Source: Cephalopachus bancanus
Lineage: Eukaryota; Chordata; Mammalia; Primates; Tarsiidae
Direction of reading: 5' to 3'
Assembly: GCA_027257055.1 (NCBI GenBank)
Contig: JAPVLO010000182.1
Coordinates: 5,456,001 to 5,520,000 of the forward strand
DNA: 64,000 bases
Of this stretch, positions 24,849 to 36,764 are shown one piece after another. The notes beneath the pieces are model-generated. The model was given only the letters and a program-made list of their open reading frames with translations, was not told the origin of the DNA and ran no database searches. Every line of letters begins with the position of its first letter. Position 1 is the first letter of the stretch. The position numbers and the translations under genes were made by a program.

Positions 24849-25197
24849 TTGACTGGAATACTTTTAATAGGATTGGTATCAGCTCCTCCTTGTACTTTTT
24901 GTAGAATTCTGCTGGAAAGTCATCTGGTCTGGGGCTTTTTTTTTTTGTAGGTAGTTTTCTTGTGACAGAGTCAATTTCCTGGGTTGTTATTGGTCTATTT
25001 AGTGTCTCAACGTCTTCTTGTTTCAACCTGGGGAGGCTGTCTGATGTCAGAAAGTCTTCCATTCCATTTAGGTTATCAAGTTTGTGTGCATAATAATCTC
25101 TGATAATCTTTTGTATTTCTTTGGGGTCAGCTGTGATTTGATTTTTGTATTTCTGATTGTGTTTATTTGGGCTTTTTCTCCTTTTTTTCTTGGTCAT
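24811..25197 (-). pseudogene. L1 copy E ORF2 linker fragment
   Basis: 128-codon frame overlapping the RT fragment in another frame: '[20 protein letters not shown]', '[20 protein letters not shown]' and '[16 protein letters not shown]'. It is the segment between the endonuclease and RT domains. The overlap of about 38 bp with the RT frame marks a frameshift at 24811-24848. Confidence 0.85.
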
Positions 25198-26714
25198 TCT
25201 GGCTAGGGGTCTATCAATCTTGTCAATTCTATCAAAGAATCAGCTTTTTGTTTTGTTGATGTTTTCCATGATATTTTTGTCTTCTATGTTCTGCATGTGG
25301 GCTCTTATTTTGGTGATCTTCTGCTAAAGTTAGGATTTTGGTGGTCTTTTCTTTCCAGCTTTCTTAGGTGATTTGTTAGGCTCTCAACCTGTGATCTTTC
25401 CATTTTTTTAAATGTGTGTTCGTAGAGATATAAATTCCCCTCTTAGAAGTGTTTTCGTTCATCCCAGAGGTTTTGGTAAGCTGTTTCTTCATTTTCATTT
25501 GTTTCCAAGAATCTTTTATATTCTGTTTTGATTTCAGTATTAACCCAGTAGTTGTTTAGCACCATGCTCTTTAGTGTCCTTGCCTTTGTGGGCTTTGGGG
25601 AAATTTTGTTGGTGTTGATATTATTTTTATTGTACTGTGGTCTGAGAAGGTGCATGGTAATATTTCAATCTTATAGAATTTGTTTATACTTGATTTATGG
25701 CTGAGGATGTGACCAGTCTTGGAGTATGTTCCATGTGTGATGAGTAGAATGTACATTCTGTGGCTGTTGGGTGGAATATTATGTAGGTATCTATTAAGTG
25801 CATTTGGTTGAGTGTCAAGTTTATGTTCTGGATCTCCTGGTTGATTTTTTGCTTTGATGATCTCTCAAGGGCTGTTAGTGGGGTATTCAAGTCCCCTTCT
25901 ATAATAGTGTTAGAGTCGATATCTTGTTTTTTAGTTTATGTAGTTACTCTATAAATGCTGGTACTCATGTGTTGGGTATATATGTGTTTAGGACAGATAT
26001 TTCTTGTTGATGGGCTGAACCTTTTATGTGGTGTCATTTCGTATCTTTTAAAATATTTTGTAGCTTAAAGGTTGTTTTGTCTGATATTAAGATTGCAACT
26101 CCTGCCTTCTTTTGTGATCCATTTGCCTATAAACTCATTTTCCATCCTTTAACTCTGAGTCTGTATGCATCCTTTGTGGTGAGATGAGTTTCCTGGATGC
26201 AGCACATAATTGGGACATGGTTTCTTATCCAGTTTGCATACTCAGTTCTTTGTTTCTGTGATAGATCACTCACTATATTATAGCCTCTAAGTCCATCCAA
26301 GTTGCTGTGAAGTTCATAATTTTGTCTATCTTAATGGTTGCATAATATTACATTATGTATATGTACCATATTTTTTTAACCAGTCCTCTTTCGATAGGAC
26401 AGCATGGTTGGTTCCATGTTTCTGCTACTGTAAATAATGCTGCAATAATTCTGCCTTTGCAGGTATCTTTTTCATAGAGTGATTTGAGTTCATCCGGGTA
26501 TATTCCCAGTAGGAGATTGTGGAGTTGTATGGGAGGTTGATTTTTAGATCTTTTAGGAATTGCCACATTGTTTTCCACAGAGGCTGTACTAGTTTACACT
26601 TCACCAACAGTGTAGAAGTTTTCCCTTTTCTCCACATCCTCTCCAGCATCTATTGTTTTTGAGTTATTCAAACTCCATCCTGACTGGAGTTAGGTGGTAT
26701 CTCAGTGTGGTTTT

Positions 26715-27008
26715 TTTTTTTTTTTACTCAGAGTCTCACTCTCATCCAGGCTGGAGTGCCATGGCATGCTCATAGGCCACCCTGGCATTGGCCCACTGGG
26801 CTCAGGTGATCCTTCCACCTCAGCCTTCCAAGTAGCCAGAACTACAGGCATGTGCTACCACACCTGGTTAACTTTTTAAATATATATTGTAGAGATGAGA
26901 TCTCACCAAGTTGCCCAGGCAGGTCTTGAACCCCTTGGACTCAGGTAATTCTCTTGCCTTGGCCTTCAAAAGTACTGGGATTACAGGCTTGAGCCACCAC
27001 GCCTGGAC
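26715..27008 (-). mobile_element. Alu in L1 copy F, with 12-bp TSD
   Basis: Flanked by CAGTGTGGTTTT at 26703-26714 and 27011-27022. Diverged more than the 11378 and 56212 copies. Confidence 0.94.
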
Positions 27009-28261
27009 TTCAGTGTGGTTTTAATTTGCATTTCTTTGATGACTATTGAGGTTGAGTATTTTTTAATGTATCTGTTGGCTGCTCATGTCTTCTTTTGAGA
27101 AGTGTCTATTCAAATCTTTTGCCCACTTTGTAATGGGGCTGTTTTTTTCCATTTTGGCACATTTGAGTTTCTTCTTGATCTTAGATGTTAGGCCTTTGTC
27201 AGACATGCAGTTGGCAAATATTTTTTCCCAGTCTGTAGACTGTCTCCCTGCTCTCTTGATGGTTTCTTTGGCTTTGTAGAAGCTTGTCAGTTTGATGAGG
27301 TCCCACTTGTCTAGCTTATTCTTTGGCATGGGCACTTGGGGTTTCAACCAAGAATTGGTTCCCAGTTCCAATTTCCATAAGGGTGTCTCCTGCATTTTCT
27401 AAGATTCTTATAGTTTGAGGCTTTATGTTTAGGTCTTTGATTCATTTAGAGTTGATTTTTGGGTATGGTGATAGGTAAGGATCTTGTTTTAATCTTCTGC
27501 ATGTGGTCAGTCAGTTTTCCCAGCACCATTTGCTGAATAGGTTCTCCTCTCCCCAGTGGTTATTGGTGGAAGCTTTGTTGAAGATAAGTTGGTTGAGAAA
27601 TTGAGGTTTTGCTTCTGGAATCTCTATCCTGTTCTATTGGTCTATATGCCTGTTCTTATACCAATTACAGACTGTTTTGATTATTATAGTTTTATAATAA
27701 AATTTAAAATCTGAAGGGTGATACCTCCCACTTTGCTTTTTTTTTTCTCTGAGGATTGTTTTGGCTATTCATCGTCATTTTTGTTTCCATATGAATTCCT
27801 GTATTGTCGTTTCCAGGTCTGAGAAAATGCTGCTGGTAATTTATTGGGTATTGCGTTAAATCTGTAGATTGTCCTGGGTAGGAGGGACATCTTAACAATG
27901 TTGATTCTTCCAATCCCTTAGCATGGAATATTTTTTCCATTTGTTTGTGTCATCTTTGATTTATTTGAGCAGTGTTTTGTTGTTCTCATTGTAAAGAACT
28001 TTCACATCTCTGGTTAGGAAGATGACAAGGTTTTTTTTTTTTTGGTGGCTATTGTGAATGGGACTGTGCTTTTTAATTTAGGTTTCTGTTTGTTTATTGT
28101 TGGTGTATAGAAATGCGACTGTCTTTGAACATTTATTTTATACCCTGAGACTTTGCCAAAATCCTTTATCAGAGCAAGGAGGTTTTTGACAGATTCCCCT
28201 GGGTTTTCTAGGTATAGAATCATGTTGTCTGCAAAGAGGAATAACTTGACTTCCTCATTTC

Positions 28262-29092
28262 CTATTTAGATACCCTGATCTCCTTCTCTTGTCTGATTGC
28301 TCTAGCTAAGACTTCCAAAATTATGTTGAAAAGGAGGGGTGAGAGTGGGCAGCCTTGTCTTGTTCCAGTTTTCAGGGGAAATGGTTCCAATTTCTGTCTG
28401 TTTAGCAGTATTCTGGCTGTGAGTTTCTCGTAGATGGCTCTTAATATTTTGAGGTATGTTCCATCTACACCTAGATGTTTGAGGGTTTTTATCAAGAAGG
28501 GGTGCTGGATTTTATTGAAAGCTTTTTCTGCATCTAATGATATAATCATGTGGTTTTTGTCTTTACATCTGTTGATGTATTTAATTACATTTATGGTCTT
28601 GCAGATGTTGAATCAGCCCTGCATCCCAAGGATGAAGCCTACTTGGTCATGGTGTGTGGTTTTTGAGATGTGTTGTTCGATCAAGTTTGCTAGGATCTTG
28701 TTGAGAATTTTAGCATCTATGTTCATCAAGGATATTGGCCTGTAGTTCTCTTTCTTTGTTGGATCTTTACTTGGTTTGAGTATCAATGTTATGTTAGTTT
28801 CATAAAATGATTTGGGGAGAGTTCCATATTTCTCAATTGCCTGGAATACTTTCAATAGGAATGGTGTCAGTTTCTCCTTGTATGTTTTGTAGAATTCCAT
28901 TGGACATCCATCTGGCCCAGGGTTTTTTATTTTTATTTTTTTTGTAAGTAGTTTTCTTATGACATAGTCAATTTTCTGGATTGTTATTGGTCTATTTAGG
29001 GTCTCAATTTCTTCTTGTTTCAACCTGGGGATGCTGTGTGATGTTAGAAAGTTCTCCATTTCCTTTAGGGTTTCAAGTTTGTTTCCATACAA
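28262..29092 (-). pseudogene. L1 copy F ORF2 (RT N-terminal region), two frames
   Basis: Two open pieces (28262-28549, 95 codons; 28613-29092, 159 codons) show '[20 protein letters not shown]', '[20 protein letters not shown]' and '[20 protein letters not shown]'. They are separated by a frameshift and stop codons. Relic. Confidence 0.85.
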
Positions 29093-30539
29093 GTGTACAT
29101 AGTAGTCTCTGATAATCTTATGTATTTCTTCAGGGTCAGCTGTGACTTGATCTTTTCTATTTCTGATTGTGTTGATTCGGGCTTTTTCTCCCTTTTTCTT
29201 GGTCAGTCTAGCTAGAGGTTCATCAATCTTGTTTATCCTTTCGAAGAATTAGTATTCTAATTGATTTTTTGTATTATATTTTTCTATGTCCTGAATTTGG
29301 GCTTATATTTTGGTGATTCATATTCTTCTGCCGAAGTTAGGGTTTTGGTGGTCTTGCTTTTCCAGCTGCATTAGGTTGTTAACTTGTGATCTTTCCATTT
29401 TATTCATGTGTGTTTGTAGAAATATGAATTCCCTATTACTACCATTTTCATGGCATCCCAGAGGTTTTGGTAAGATGTTTCTTCACTTTCATTTGTTTCC
29501 AGGTATACTTTAATCTCTGTTTTGATTTCATATTGACCCAGGAGTTATTTAGCATCTTGCTATTTCATGTCCATGTCTTTGTGGGTTTTGATATTTATTT
29601 TTATTCCACTGTGGTCTGAGAAGGTGCATGGCAGTATTTCAATTTTATGGAATTTGTTTATGCTTGATTTATGGCCAAGATATGGTCAATCTTAGAGTAT
29701 GTTCCATGTGGTGATGAGTAGAATGTATATTCTGTGGTTTTTTTGGTGGAGTGTTCTGTAGGTATCAAGTAAGTCCGTTTGGTCAAGCATCACATTGAGG
29801 TTCTGGATCTCCTTTTTTGTATTGATGATCTTTTAGGGTTATGAGTGGGGTATTTAAGTCCCCAGTTATGAGTCAATGTCTTTTTTAAGTTTACTTAGAA
29901 GCTGCTTTATGGAAGTTGGTGCATATATGTTTAGGATGGATATTTCTTGTTGATGGATTGAACCCTTTATCACCATGTATCTTTTTAAACTTTTGATAAC
30001 TTTAAATGTATTATCTGATATTAAGATTGTGACTCCTATTTTGTTTTGTGTTCCTTTTGCCTAAAATTTTGTTTCCTATACTCTCACTTTGAGTCTGTGA
30101 GCGTCCTTTCTAATGAGGTGAGTCTCTTGGAAACAATATATTGTTGCCTCATGATATTTTATCCAATTTGCCATTCTATGTCTTTCCAGTGGTGCATTTA
30201 GTCCACTCACATTCATGCTAATTAATGAGATGTGAGAGTTTATCCCTTTCATGAGGTTCTTATAGAGTTTGTTGCTATTTGTTTGTTGTCTTTGCTTTTG
30301 GGGTTGATTCATATGTTTTCTTTTTTTTTTTTTTTTCATTAATCAGTATTTTTTATTATGGTTTTGTGGGGTACAGTTAAGGGTTAGGTGTACAATTACG
30401 TTTCATTCAGGCACCCTGTTGATAAGAGGCGTTTTCCCATCCCCCGACAGATATTTGCTACTGTTAATCCCATCCCCCTCCCCCCCATAGTTTCCTGGTA
30501 CCGTCAGTCATTTTCTTATAGTATTGCATTGGATGTTCA

Positions 30540-33500
30540 AGGTCCATTATATGAGTGAGAACATGTGATATTCGGATCTTTGTTTCTGTGAGCGGTCACT
30601 CAGTATTATAACTCTAGTTCCATCCAGGTTGCAGTGAAATTCATGATTTTGTTCTTTTTTATGGCTGCATAGTATTCCATCGTGTATATGTACCACATTT
30701 TTTTAATCCAGTCCTCTTTTGATGGGTAGCCTGGTTGTTTCCAGGTTCTTGCTATTGTGAACAACACTGCGATAAACATACGTGTGCAGGTATCTTTTTT
30801 ATAGAGTGATTTGTGTTCTTCAGGGTATATTCCCAGTAGGGGGATTGCGGGTCATATGGAAGGTCAATTTTTAGAGATTTTAGGAATCGCCACACTGCTT
30901 TCCACAGAGATTGCACTAGTTTACACTCCCACCAACAGTGTAGAAGTGTTCCCTTTTCACCACACCCTCTCCAGCAGCTGTTATTTTTTTGAGTTGTTGA
31001 TAATTGCCATTCTGACTGGAGTTAGGTGGTATCTCAGTGTGGTTTTGATTTGCATCTCCCTGTTGATTAGTGAGGTTGAGCATTTCTTCATCTGTTTGTT
31101 GGCTGCTCGAATGTCTTCTTTTGTGAAGTGTCTGTTCATATCTTTTGCCCATTTTATGATGGGGTTGTTTGTTTTCTTCTTTTCAGTACATTTCAGTTCC
31201 TTGTAGATCCAGGATGTTAAGCCTTTGTCAGACCTAGAGTTGGCAAATATTTTTTCCCAGTCTGTAGGCTGTCTCCCTGCTCTCTTGATGGTTTCTTTGG
31301 CTTTGCAGAAGCTTGTCAGTTTAATAAGGTCCATTTGTCTATCTTCTTTCTTAAGTCCTGTGGGTTTGGGTTTTGTACAGGAATTGGATGCCAGTTCCGA
31401 TTTCCATGAGAGTATTTCCTTCCTTTTCTAAGGTTCTTATGGTTTGAGGTTTTACATTTAGGTCTCTGATCCATTTGGAGTTAACCTTTCTGCATGGGGA
31501 TAGATAGGGGTCCTGTTTCAATCTTCTGCATGTGGCCAGCTAGTTTTCCCAGCACCATTTACTGAATAGGTTCTCCTCTCCCCATTGGTAGGTGGTGGGG
31601 GTTTTGTCGAAGATGAGTTGGTTGAGAAATTGAGATTTTGCTTCTGGAATCTCAATTCTGTTCCATTGATCTATGTGCCTGTTCTTGTACCAATACCAAG
31701 CTGTTTTGATGACTGTAGCTTTATAGTAAAGTTTGAAGTCTGGTATTGTGATACCACCTGCTTTGTTTTTTTTTTGCTGAGGATTGTTCTGGCTATTCTT
31801 GGACGTTTGTGTTTCCATATGAATTCCTGTGTTGTTTTTTCTAGGTCTGAGAAGAATGTTGTTGGTAATTTAATGGGTATTGCATTGAATTTGTAGATTG
31901 CCTTAGGTAAGATGGACATCTTCACAATGTTGATTCTTCCGATCCATGAGCATGGGATATTTTTCCACTTGTTCATGTCAGCTTTGATTTCTTTGAGCAG
32001 TGTTTTGTAATTTTCATTGTAAAGGTCTTTCATGTCTCTGGTTAGGAAGATGCCAAGGTATTTCATTTTTTTGTGGCTATTGTGAATGGAACTGTGTTTT
32101 TTATTTGGGTTTCTGTTTGTTTATTATTGGTGTAGAGAAATGCGATTGTCTTTTGTACATTTATTTTGTATCCTGAGACTTTGCCGAAGGCTTTTATCAA
32201 TGTAAGGAGGCCTTTGACAGATTCTCTTGGGTTTTCAAGGTACACCATCATATCATCTGCATAGAGAGATAACTTGACTTCCTCTTTTCCTATTTGAATA
32301 CCTCTGATTGCCTCCTCTTCTCTGAATGCTTTAGCCAGGACTTCCAATATTATGTTGAACAGGAGGGGAGAGAGTGGGCATCCTTGTCTAGTTCCAGTTT
32401 TCAGGGGAATTGGTTCCAATTTTTGTCCATTTAGGAGTATGCTGACTGTGGGTTTCTCGTAGATGGCTTTTACTATTTTGAGGTATGTTCCCCATATGCC
32501 TAGATGTTCAAGGGTTTTTATCAAGAAGGGGTGCTGGATTTTATCAAAAGCTTTTTCTGCATCTAGTGATATGATCATGTGGTTTTTGTTTTGACATCTG
32601 TTGATGTATTTAATTACATTTATGGTTTTACGAATGTTGAACCAGGCTTGCATGCCGGGAATGAAGCCTACTTGGTCACGGTGGATGATTTTTGAGATGT
32701 ATTGCTGAATCCGGTTTGCTAGGATTTTGTTGAGAATTTTAGCATCTATGTGGCCTATAGTTCTCTTTCTTTGTTGGATCTTTACCTGACTTGGGTATCA
32801 ATGTGATGTTGGCTTTGTAAAATGATTTGGGGAGAGTTCCATCTTTTTCAATCGCCTGGAATACCTTCAGTAGGATTGGTATCAGCTCCTCCTTGAATGT
32901 CTTGTAGAATTCTGCTGGGAAGCCATCTGGACCAGGGCTTTTTTTTGTAGGAAGTTTTCTTATTACGTAGTCGATTTCCTTGATTGTTATTGGTTTATTG
33001 AGGGTCTCAATTTCTTCTTGTTCCAACCTAGGTAGGTTATGTGATGTCAGAAAGTCCTCCATTTCCTTCTGGTTTTCAAGTTTGTTTCCATACAAGTGTA
33101 CGTAGTAGTCTCTAATGATCTTTTGTATTTCTTCAGGGTCAGATGTGACTTCATCTTTTGTGTTTCTGATTATGCTTATTTGGTTTTTTTCTCGTTTTTT
33201 CTTGGTCTAGCTAGGGGACCATCAATCTTGTTTACCCTTTCGAAGAACCAGCTTTTTGTATTATTGATTTTTTGTATTATCTTTTGTCTTCTATGTCCTG
33301 GATTTGGGCTTTTATTTTGGTGATCTGGATTCTTCTGCTGAAATTAGGGTTTTTGTGGTCTTGCTTTTCCAGCTTCTTTAGGTGGCTTGTTAGGTTGTGA
33401 ATTTCTGTTCCTTCCATTTTTTCATGTGTGTTTATAGGATATAAATTCCCCTCTTACTACAGCTTTCAGGGCATCCCAGAGATTTTGGTAAGATGTTTCT

Positions 33501-34300
33501 TCATTTTCATTTGTTTCCCGGTATCTTTTGATCCCTGTTTTGATTTCGTCGTTGATCCAGGAGTTGTTTATCATCATGCTGTTTAGTGTCCATGTCTTTG
33601 TGGGTTTTGGGGGGACTTTGTTGGTGTCAATGTTTATTTTTATTCCACTGTGGTCTGAGAAGGTGTTTGGTAGAATTTCGGTCCTTTTAAATTTGCATAT
33701 GCTTGATTTATGGCCGAGTATGTGGTCGATCTTAGAATATGTTCCATGTGGTGATGAGTAGAATGTGTATTCTGTGGTCTTTGGATGGAGTGTTCTGTAG
33801 GTATCAATTAAGTCCATTTGGTCCAAAGTCACATTGAGGTTCCAGATCTCCTTGCTGATTTTTTGTCCTGATGATCTGTCTAGGTTTGTGAGTGGGGTAT
33901 TAAAGTCCCCAGTTATGATAGTGGTAGAGTCAATATCTTTCTTTAGTTTTCCAAGAAGTTGCTTTATGAAAGTTGGCGCACCTATGTTGGGTGCATATAT
34001 GTTTAGGATAGATATTTCTTGTTGATGGATTGAGCCTTTTATCATTATGTAGTGGCCTTCTGTATCTTTTTTTTAATAGCTTGAACGGTATTTTGTCTGA
34101 AATTAAGATCGCTACTCCTTTCTTTTGTATTCCATTCACCTGAAAGTTTGTTTCCTATCCTCTTACTTTGAGTCTGTGGGTGTCCTTTCTAGTGAGGTGA
34201 GTCTCTTGAAGGCAATAGATTGTTGCCTGATGATATTTTATCCATATTGCCATTCTATGTCTTTTCAGTGGTGCATTTAGTCCATTCACATTTAGGCTAA
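30540..34300 (-). pseudogene. L1 copy G ORF2 (endonuclease/reverse transcriptase), frameshifted
   Basis: ORF2 would nick target DNA and copy L1 RNA. Order on the minus strand: endonuclease with GDFN and SDHSGIKI (33422-34045, 207 codons open), linker (32739-33095), RT with an intact [11 protein letters not shown] palm motif (ADD region at 32263-32252; frame 32063-32653, 196 codons), thumb and C-terminal part (31671-32066, 31540-31818, 30981-31334). At least five frame changes or stops break it. The frames overlap by only a few to tens of bases, which shows small indels and recent decay. Confidence 0.92.
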
Positions 34301-34403
34301 TAATTGAAATGCAAGAGTTGATCCCTGTCATAAGGTTCTTACAGAGTTGATCCTGTTTATTTGTTGTCTTTCTTTGGGTTTTGGAGTTGGTTCATGTGTG
34401 TTT

Positions 34404-35365
34404 TTAATCTTTTGCCTGTACTCTTGTGAAGAATGCTGTTGTTCTTTTTTCTTTTTCTTCTGTGTTCAGTACTTTCTTAAGTGTTTCTTGTAGAGGTGGT
34501 CCGGTGGTAGTGTAGGTTCTTAGGGATTGGATGTCTGGAAAAGATTTCAATTCTCCCTCACTAATGAAGCTTAGTTTGGCTGGGTAGGTTATTCTTGCTT
34601 GAAATTGTTTCTCTTTTAGAACTTTGAAGATAGGGCTCCAGGCTCTTCTGGCCTGAAGGGTTTCTGTGGATAAATCTGCTGCTATTCGAATTGGTTTTCC
34701 CTGGTAGGTAGTCTGGCCTTTTTCTCTTGCTGTTTTAGGATTTTTACTTTCATAGCTACTTTGTTTAGGCAAATTATTATGTGTCTGGGAGTTGGTCTTC
34801 TCGTTTGTTGTCTTGCAGGGGTTCTCTGAATCTCTTGTGTTTGAATTTTTTCATCCTTAATGAGATGAGGGAAGTTTTCTTGAATGATTTCATGAAATGT
34901 TTGTTCCAGCGTGGCTTCTGTTTCTCTTTCTGCCTCAGGAAGCCCAATTATTCTTAGGTTTGGTCTCTTGAAGTGATCATTCATCTCTTGCAGGTTTTGT
35001 TCTGTCTTTTTGAGCTTCTTTTCTATGCTTTTGACAGTTTGGGTTAGTTCTGTGTTTTGGTCTTGAGCTCTGAGATTCTTTCTTTGGCTTGGCTGATTCT
35101 GCTTTCCATGCTTATTAGTCTGTTGTTCATTTCCATCACAGTATTCTTTACTGCTGTCATTTCTGACAACAGCTCCTTCCTATTTTCCTCTTGTCTCTCC
35201 TCAATTTTTAAATTCTCTCCATTAATGTCTTGATGTCTGGGTTTGTTGCATGTAACCAGTCATTCTGGGGACTCTTTATTGTCTGTGTTCCAGAATCTGT
35301 TTTCTCAGTGTCTGATTTCCAGGGGTCTGTGTAGGACCTATATTCTTCTTTTGGTTTTTCTTCAT
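34404..35365 (-). pseudogene. L1 copy G ORF1 (RNA-binding protein), frameshifted
   Basis: ORF1 encodes the L1 RNA-binding chaperone. The start codon at 35365 begins MKKNQ. Then come a coiled-coil-rich region (KSIEKKLKKTEQNLQE), the RRM ('NLRIIGLPEAERETEATLEQ', 'TPARQQTRRPTPRHIIICLN') and the C-terminal domain ('GKPIRIAADLSTETLQARRA', 'YPAKLSFISEGELKSFPDIQ'), with a stop near 34404 after TRVQAKD. The C-terminal part (34404-34772) and the RRM part (34682-34984) are in different frames, so a frameshift lies at about 34682-34772. Expected length is about 320 residues. Confidence 0.9.
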
Positions 35366-35939
35366 TTGTGCGGTTTTTTCCCCCTCTCTACTTTTTCCTT
35401 CCCTCCACATCACCATCTTCTTTAATTCTGTTATTCAGGGGTAAAGGGATTGGTTTTACTTCTGTTTGTTCAATCTCATATTCTTTATGTATGTCCTCTT
35501 ACTTTGTTCAATTCTGAAGTTGCACTGTAGGTTGGAGGTGGTCCTTTTTGCAGTTTTGAGATGTATTTAAGGGGAGAGCTGTGATTCAAAATCTGTCTGC
35601 AGGTCCTGGTATTCGCTGACAGGCGTGTGGATAATGTGGAACCCACTTCCCACTGTCCTGGAATCTGTCTGTGCAGTGGGGCTGTAGGTTTACTCCCTGA
35701 AATAAAATGTGGTTAGCAGAGGGAGAGAATGGAGCAGATAGTGGGTTGAAGAGGGGAGTGGAGAGATAGAGGAGTAAGGGGGGAAACAAATGAGTGTGCC
35801 AACAAATAGAGAGAGAGGCCTATACGAAACAGATAAAAACAATAGACCACAGCTACAGTCGAACCAACTCTCATACAAACAAAAATAAAACATATAGTGA
35901 TGCTAATACACAAGCTAACCAACCACCGTGTTAGTGTAC

Positions 35940-36020
35940 TGTTCCTCTATACAAAGATATGGTTTACAGAGAGAATAAAAGAGAAGAAAAGGAAAAGGAA
36001 AAAAGAAAAAAGAGAACAAT
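35940..36020. repeat. Purine-rich tract in L1 copy G 5'UTR
   Basis: AGAGAAGAAAAGGAAAAGGA and following, pyrimidine-rich on the L1 sense strand. Counterparts exist in copies A and F. Confidence 0.8.
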
Positions 36021-36279
36021 ACAGTAGGAATAGAATTAAGTCATTAAACTGATAGAATCAATGAAGCACACTCTGAGACCTTTCGTTTAAGTCCAATGTC
36101 CTTTCAGGTCTGATTTCTAGTTTTCTTTTCAAGCTGGTAAATTAGTTTGCAGTTAGCGTCAATTGCCCCTGATCTGCTGTGAAGGACAGTTCAGATCAAC
36201 CTTCCTTCAGCAGTTTGGTCTATGTCTTTATCAAGCTTATTTCTCCTGTTTCGGTGTTGTTACCTTGAATCGCCAGCAG

Positions 36280-36764
36280 GTGGTGCTATCTCATCTGCTC
36301 GCCCCAGAGGGGGTGGGGCCGGACAGGAACAAGATGGCTGCCTGCCTCTGAGCAGGCAACAGGAGCCCCACGCCAGGCGGGCAGGACAGTCTCGGACGCA
36401 GGATAGGTGGCAGCAATCCCAGCAGATCTTCCCTGAAGTGGTTCGTTGTGGATCTCCTCGGGCCGCGTGGTGCGATATGCTACCCCTCCCAGAGGCGCGG
36501 CGGTGGTGGCGCCGGCGACGGTAGCGGCAGTGGGGGGAGGGGCGGCTGCAGCGGCTGTGGCGGCTGCGGCTGCGGGACCATTTGGAATGCAGTCAAAACT
36601 GTCCAGTCGCTCTGATGGCAGCGGCTGAGCTCTGTCTGTAGAGCAGGCTGCGATGCTGCGGTCCCCAGCCCCCTGGGGCGAGAGTCAGAGACCCACTGCA
36701 GATCTCCCTTGCAGAGGGCTTCAGACGCCGGGTTGCCCTGTCGCCATCTTGCCGCGTCCAGCCA
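36280..36764 (-). promoter_or_regulatory. CpG-rich 5'UTR/promoter region of L1 copy G
   Basis: The first ~480 bp of the element hold most of its CpGs, including a GGC-rich run at 36494-36577 on the plus strand (GCGGCGGTGGTGGCGCCGGC and on). L1 5'UTRs contain an internal RNA polymerase II promoter that is normally silenced by methylation. The retained CpGs fit a fairly recent insertion. Promoter activity is inferred from position only. Confidence 0.75.

Larger units (their letters stand above)
21779..26236 (-). mobile_element. L1 copy E, 5'-truncated
   Basis: 3' end with poly(T) and TTATTTTAAAGATGTGGGGT at about 21825. ORF2 runs from about 22030 to the left part of the endonuclease near 26200, where it meets copy F without a poly-T boundary. 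Two Alus (22838, 23605) are inserted. The longest remaining frame is the 242-codon RT segment. Confidence 0.88.
26237..30320 (-). mobile_element. L1 copy F, 3' part (ORF2 side)
   Basis: Starts inside the L1 3'UTR (ACTCAGTTCTTTGTTTCTGT) without the terminal 240 bp or poly-T. It carries ORF2 up to its N-terminus near 30240 and is broken at 30320 by copy G. It continues at 36765. Alu inserted at 26715. The palm motif reads FADN, with AAC (Asn) at 28226-28224 in place of the second catalytic Asp. Confidence 0.9.
30321..36764 (-). mobile_element. L1 copy G, full length (6.4 kb), inserted into copy F
   Basis: 3' end: T-run at 30321 and TGGGGTACAGTTAAGGGTTA on the plus strand. 5' end: minus strand begins GGCTGGACGCGGCAAGATGG at 36764. 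It is flanked by ATTCATATGTTTTC (30307-30320) and ATTCATGTGTTTTC (36765-36778), a 14-bp target duplication with one mismatch. It contains a CpG-rich 5'UTR (about 35370-36764), ORF1 (about 34404-35365), ORF2 (about 30540-34300) and a 3'UTR. It has no inserted Alu, so it is younger than copies A, E and F. Both ORFs have frameshifts. Confidence 0.95.
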
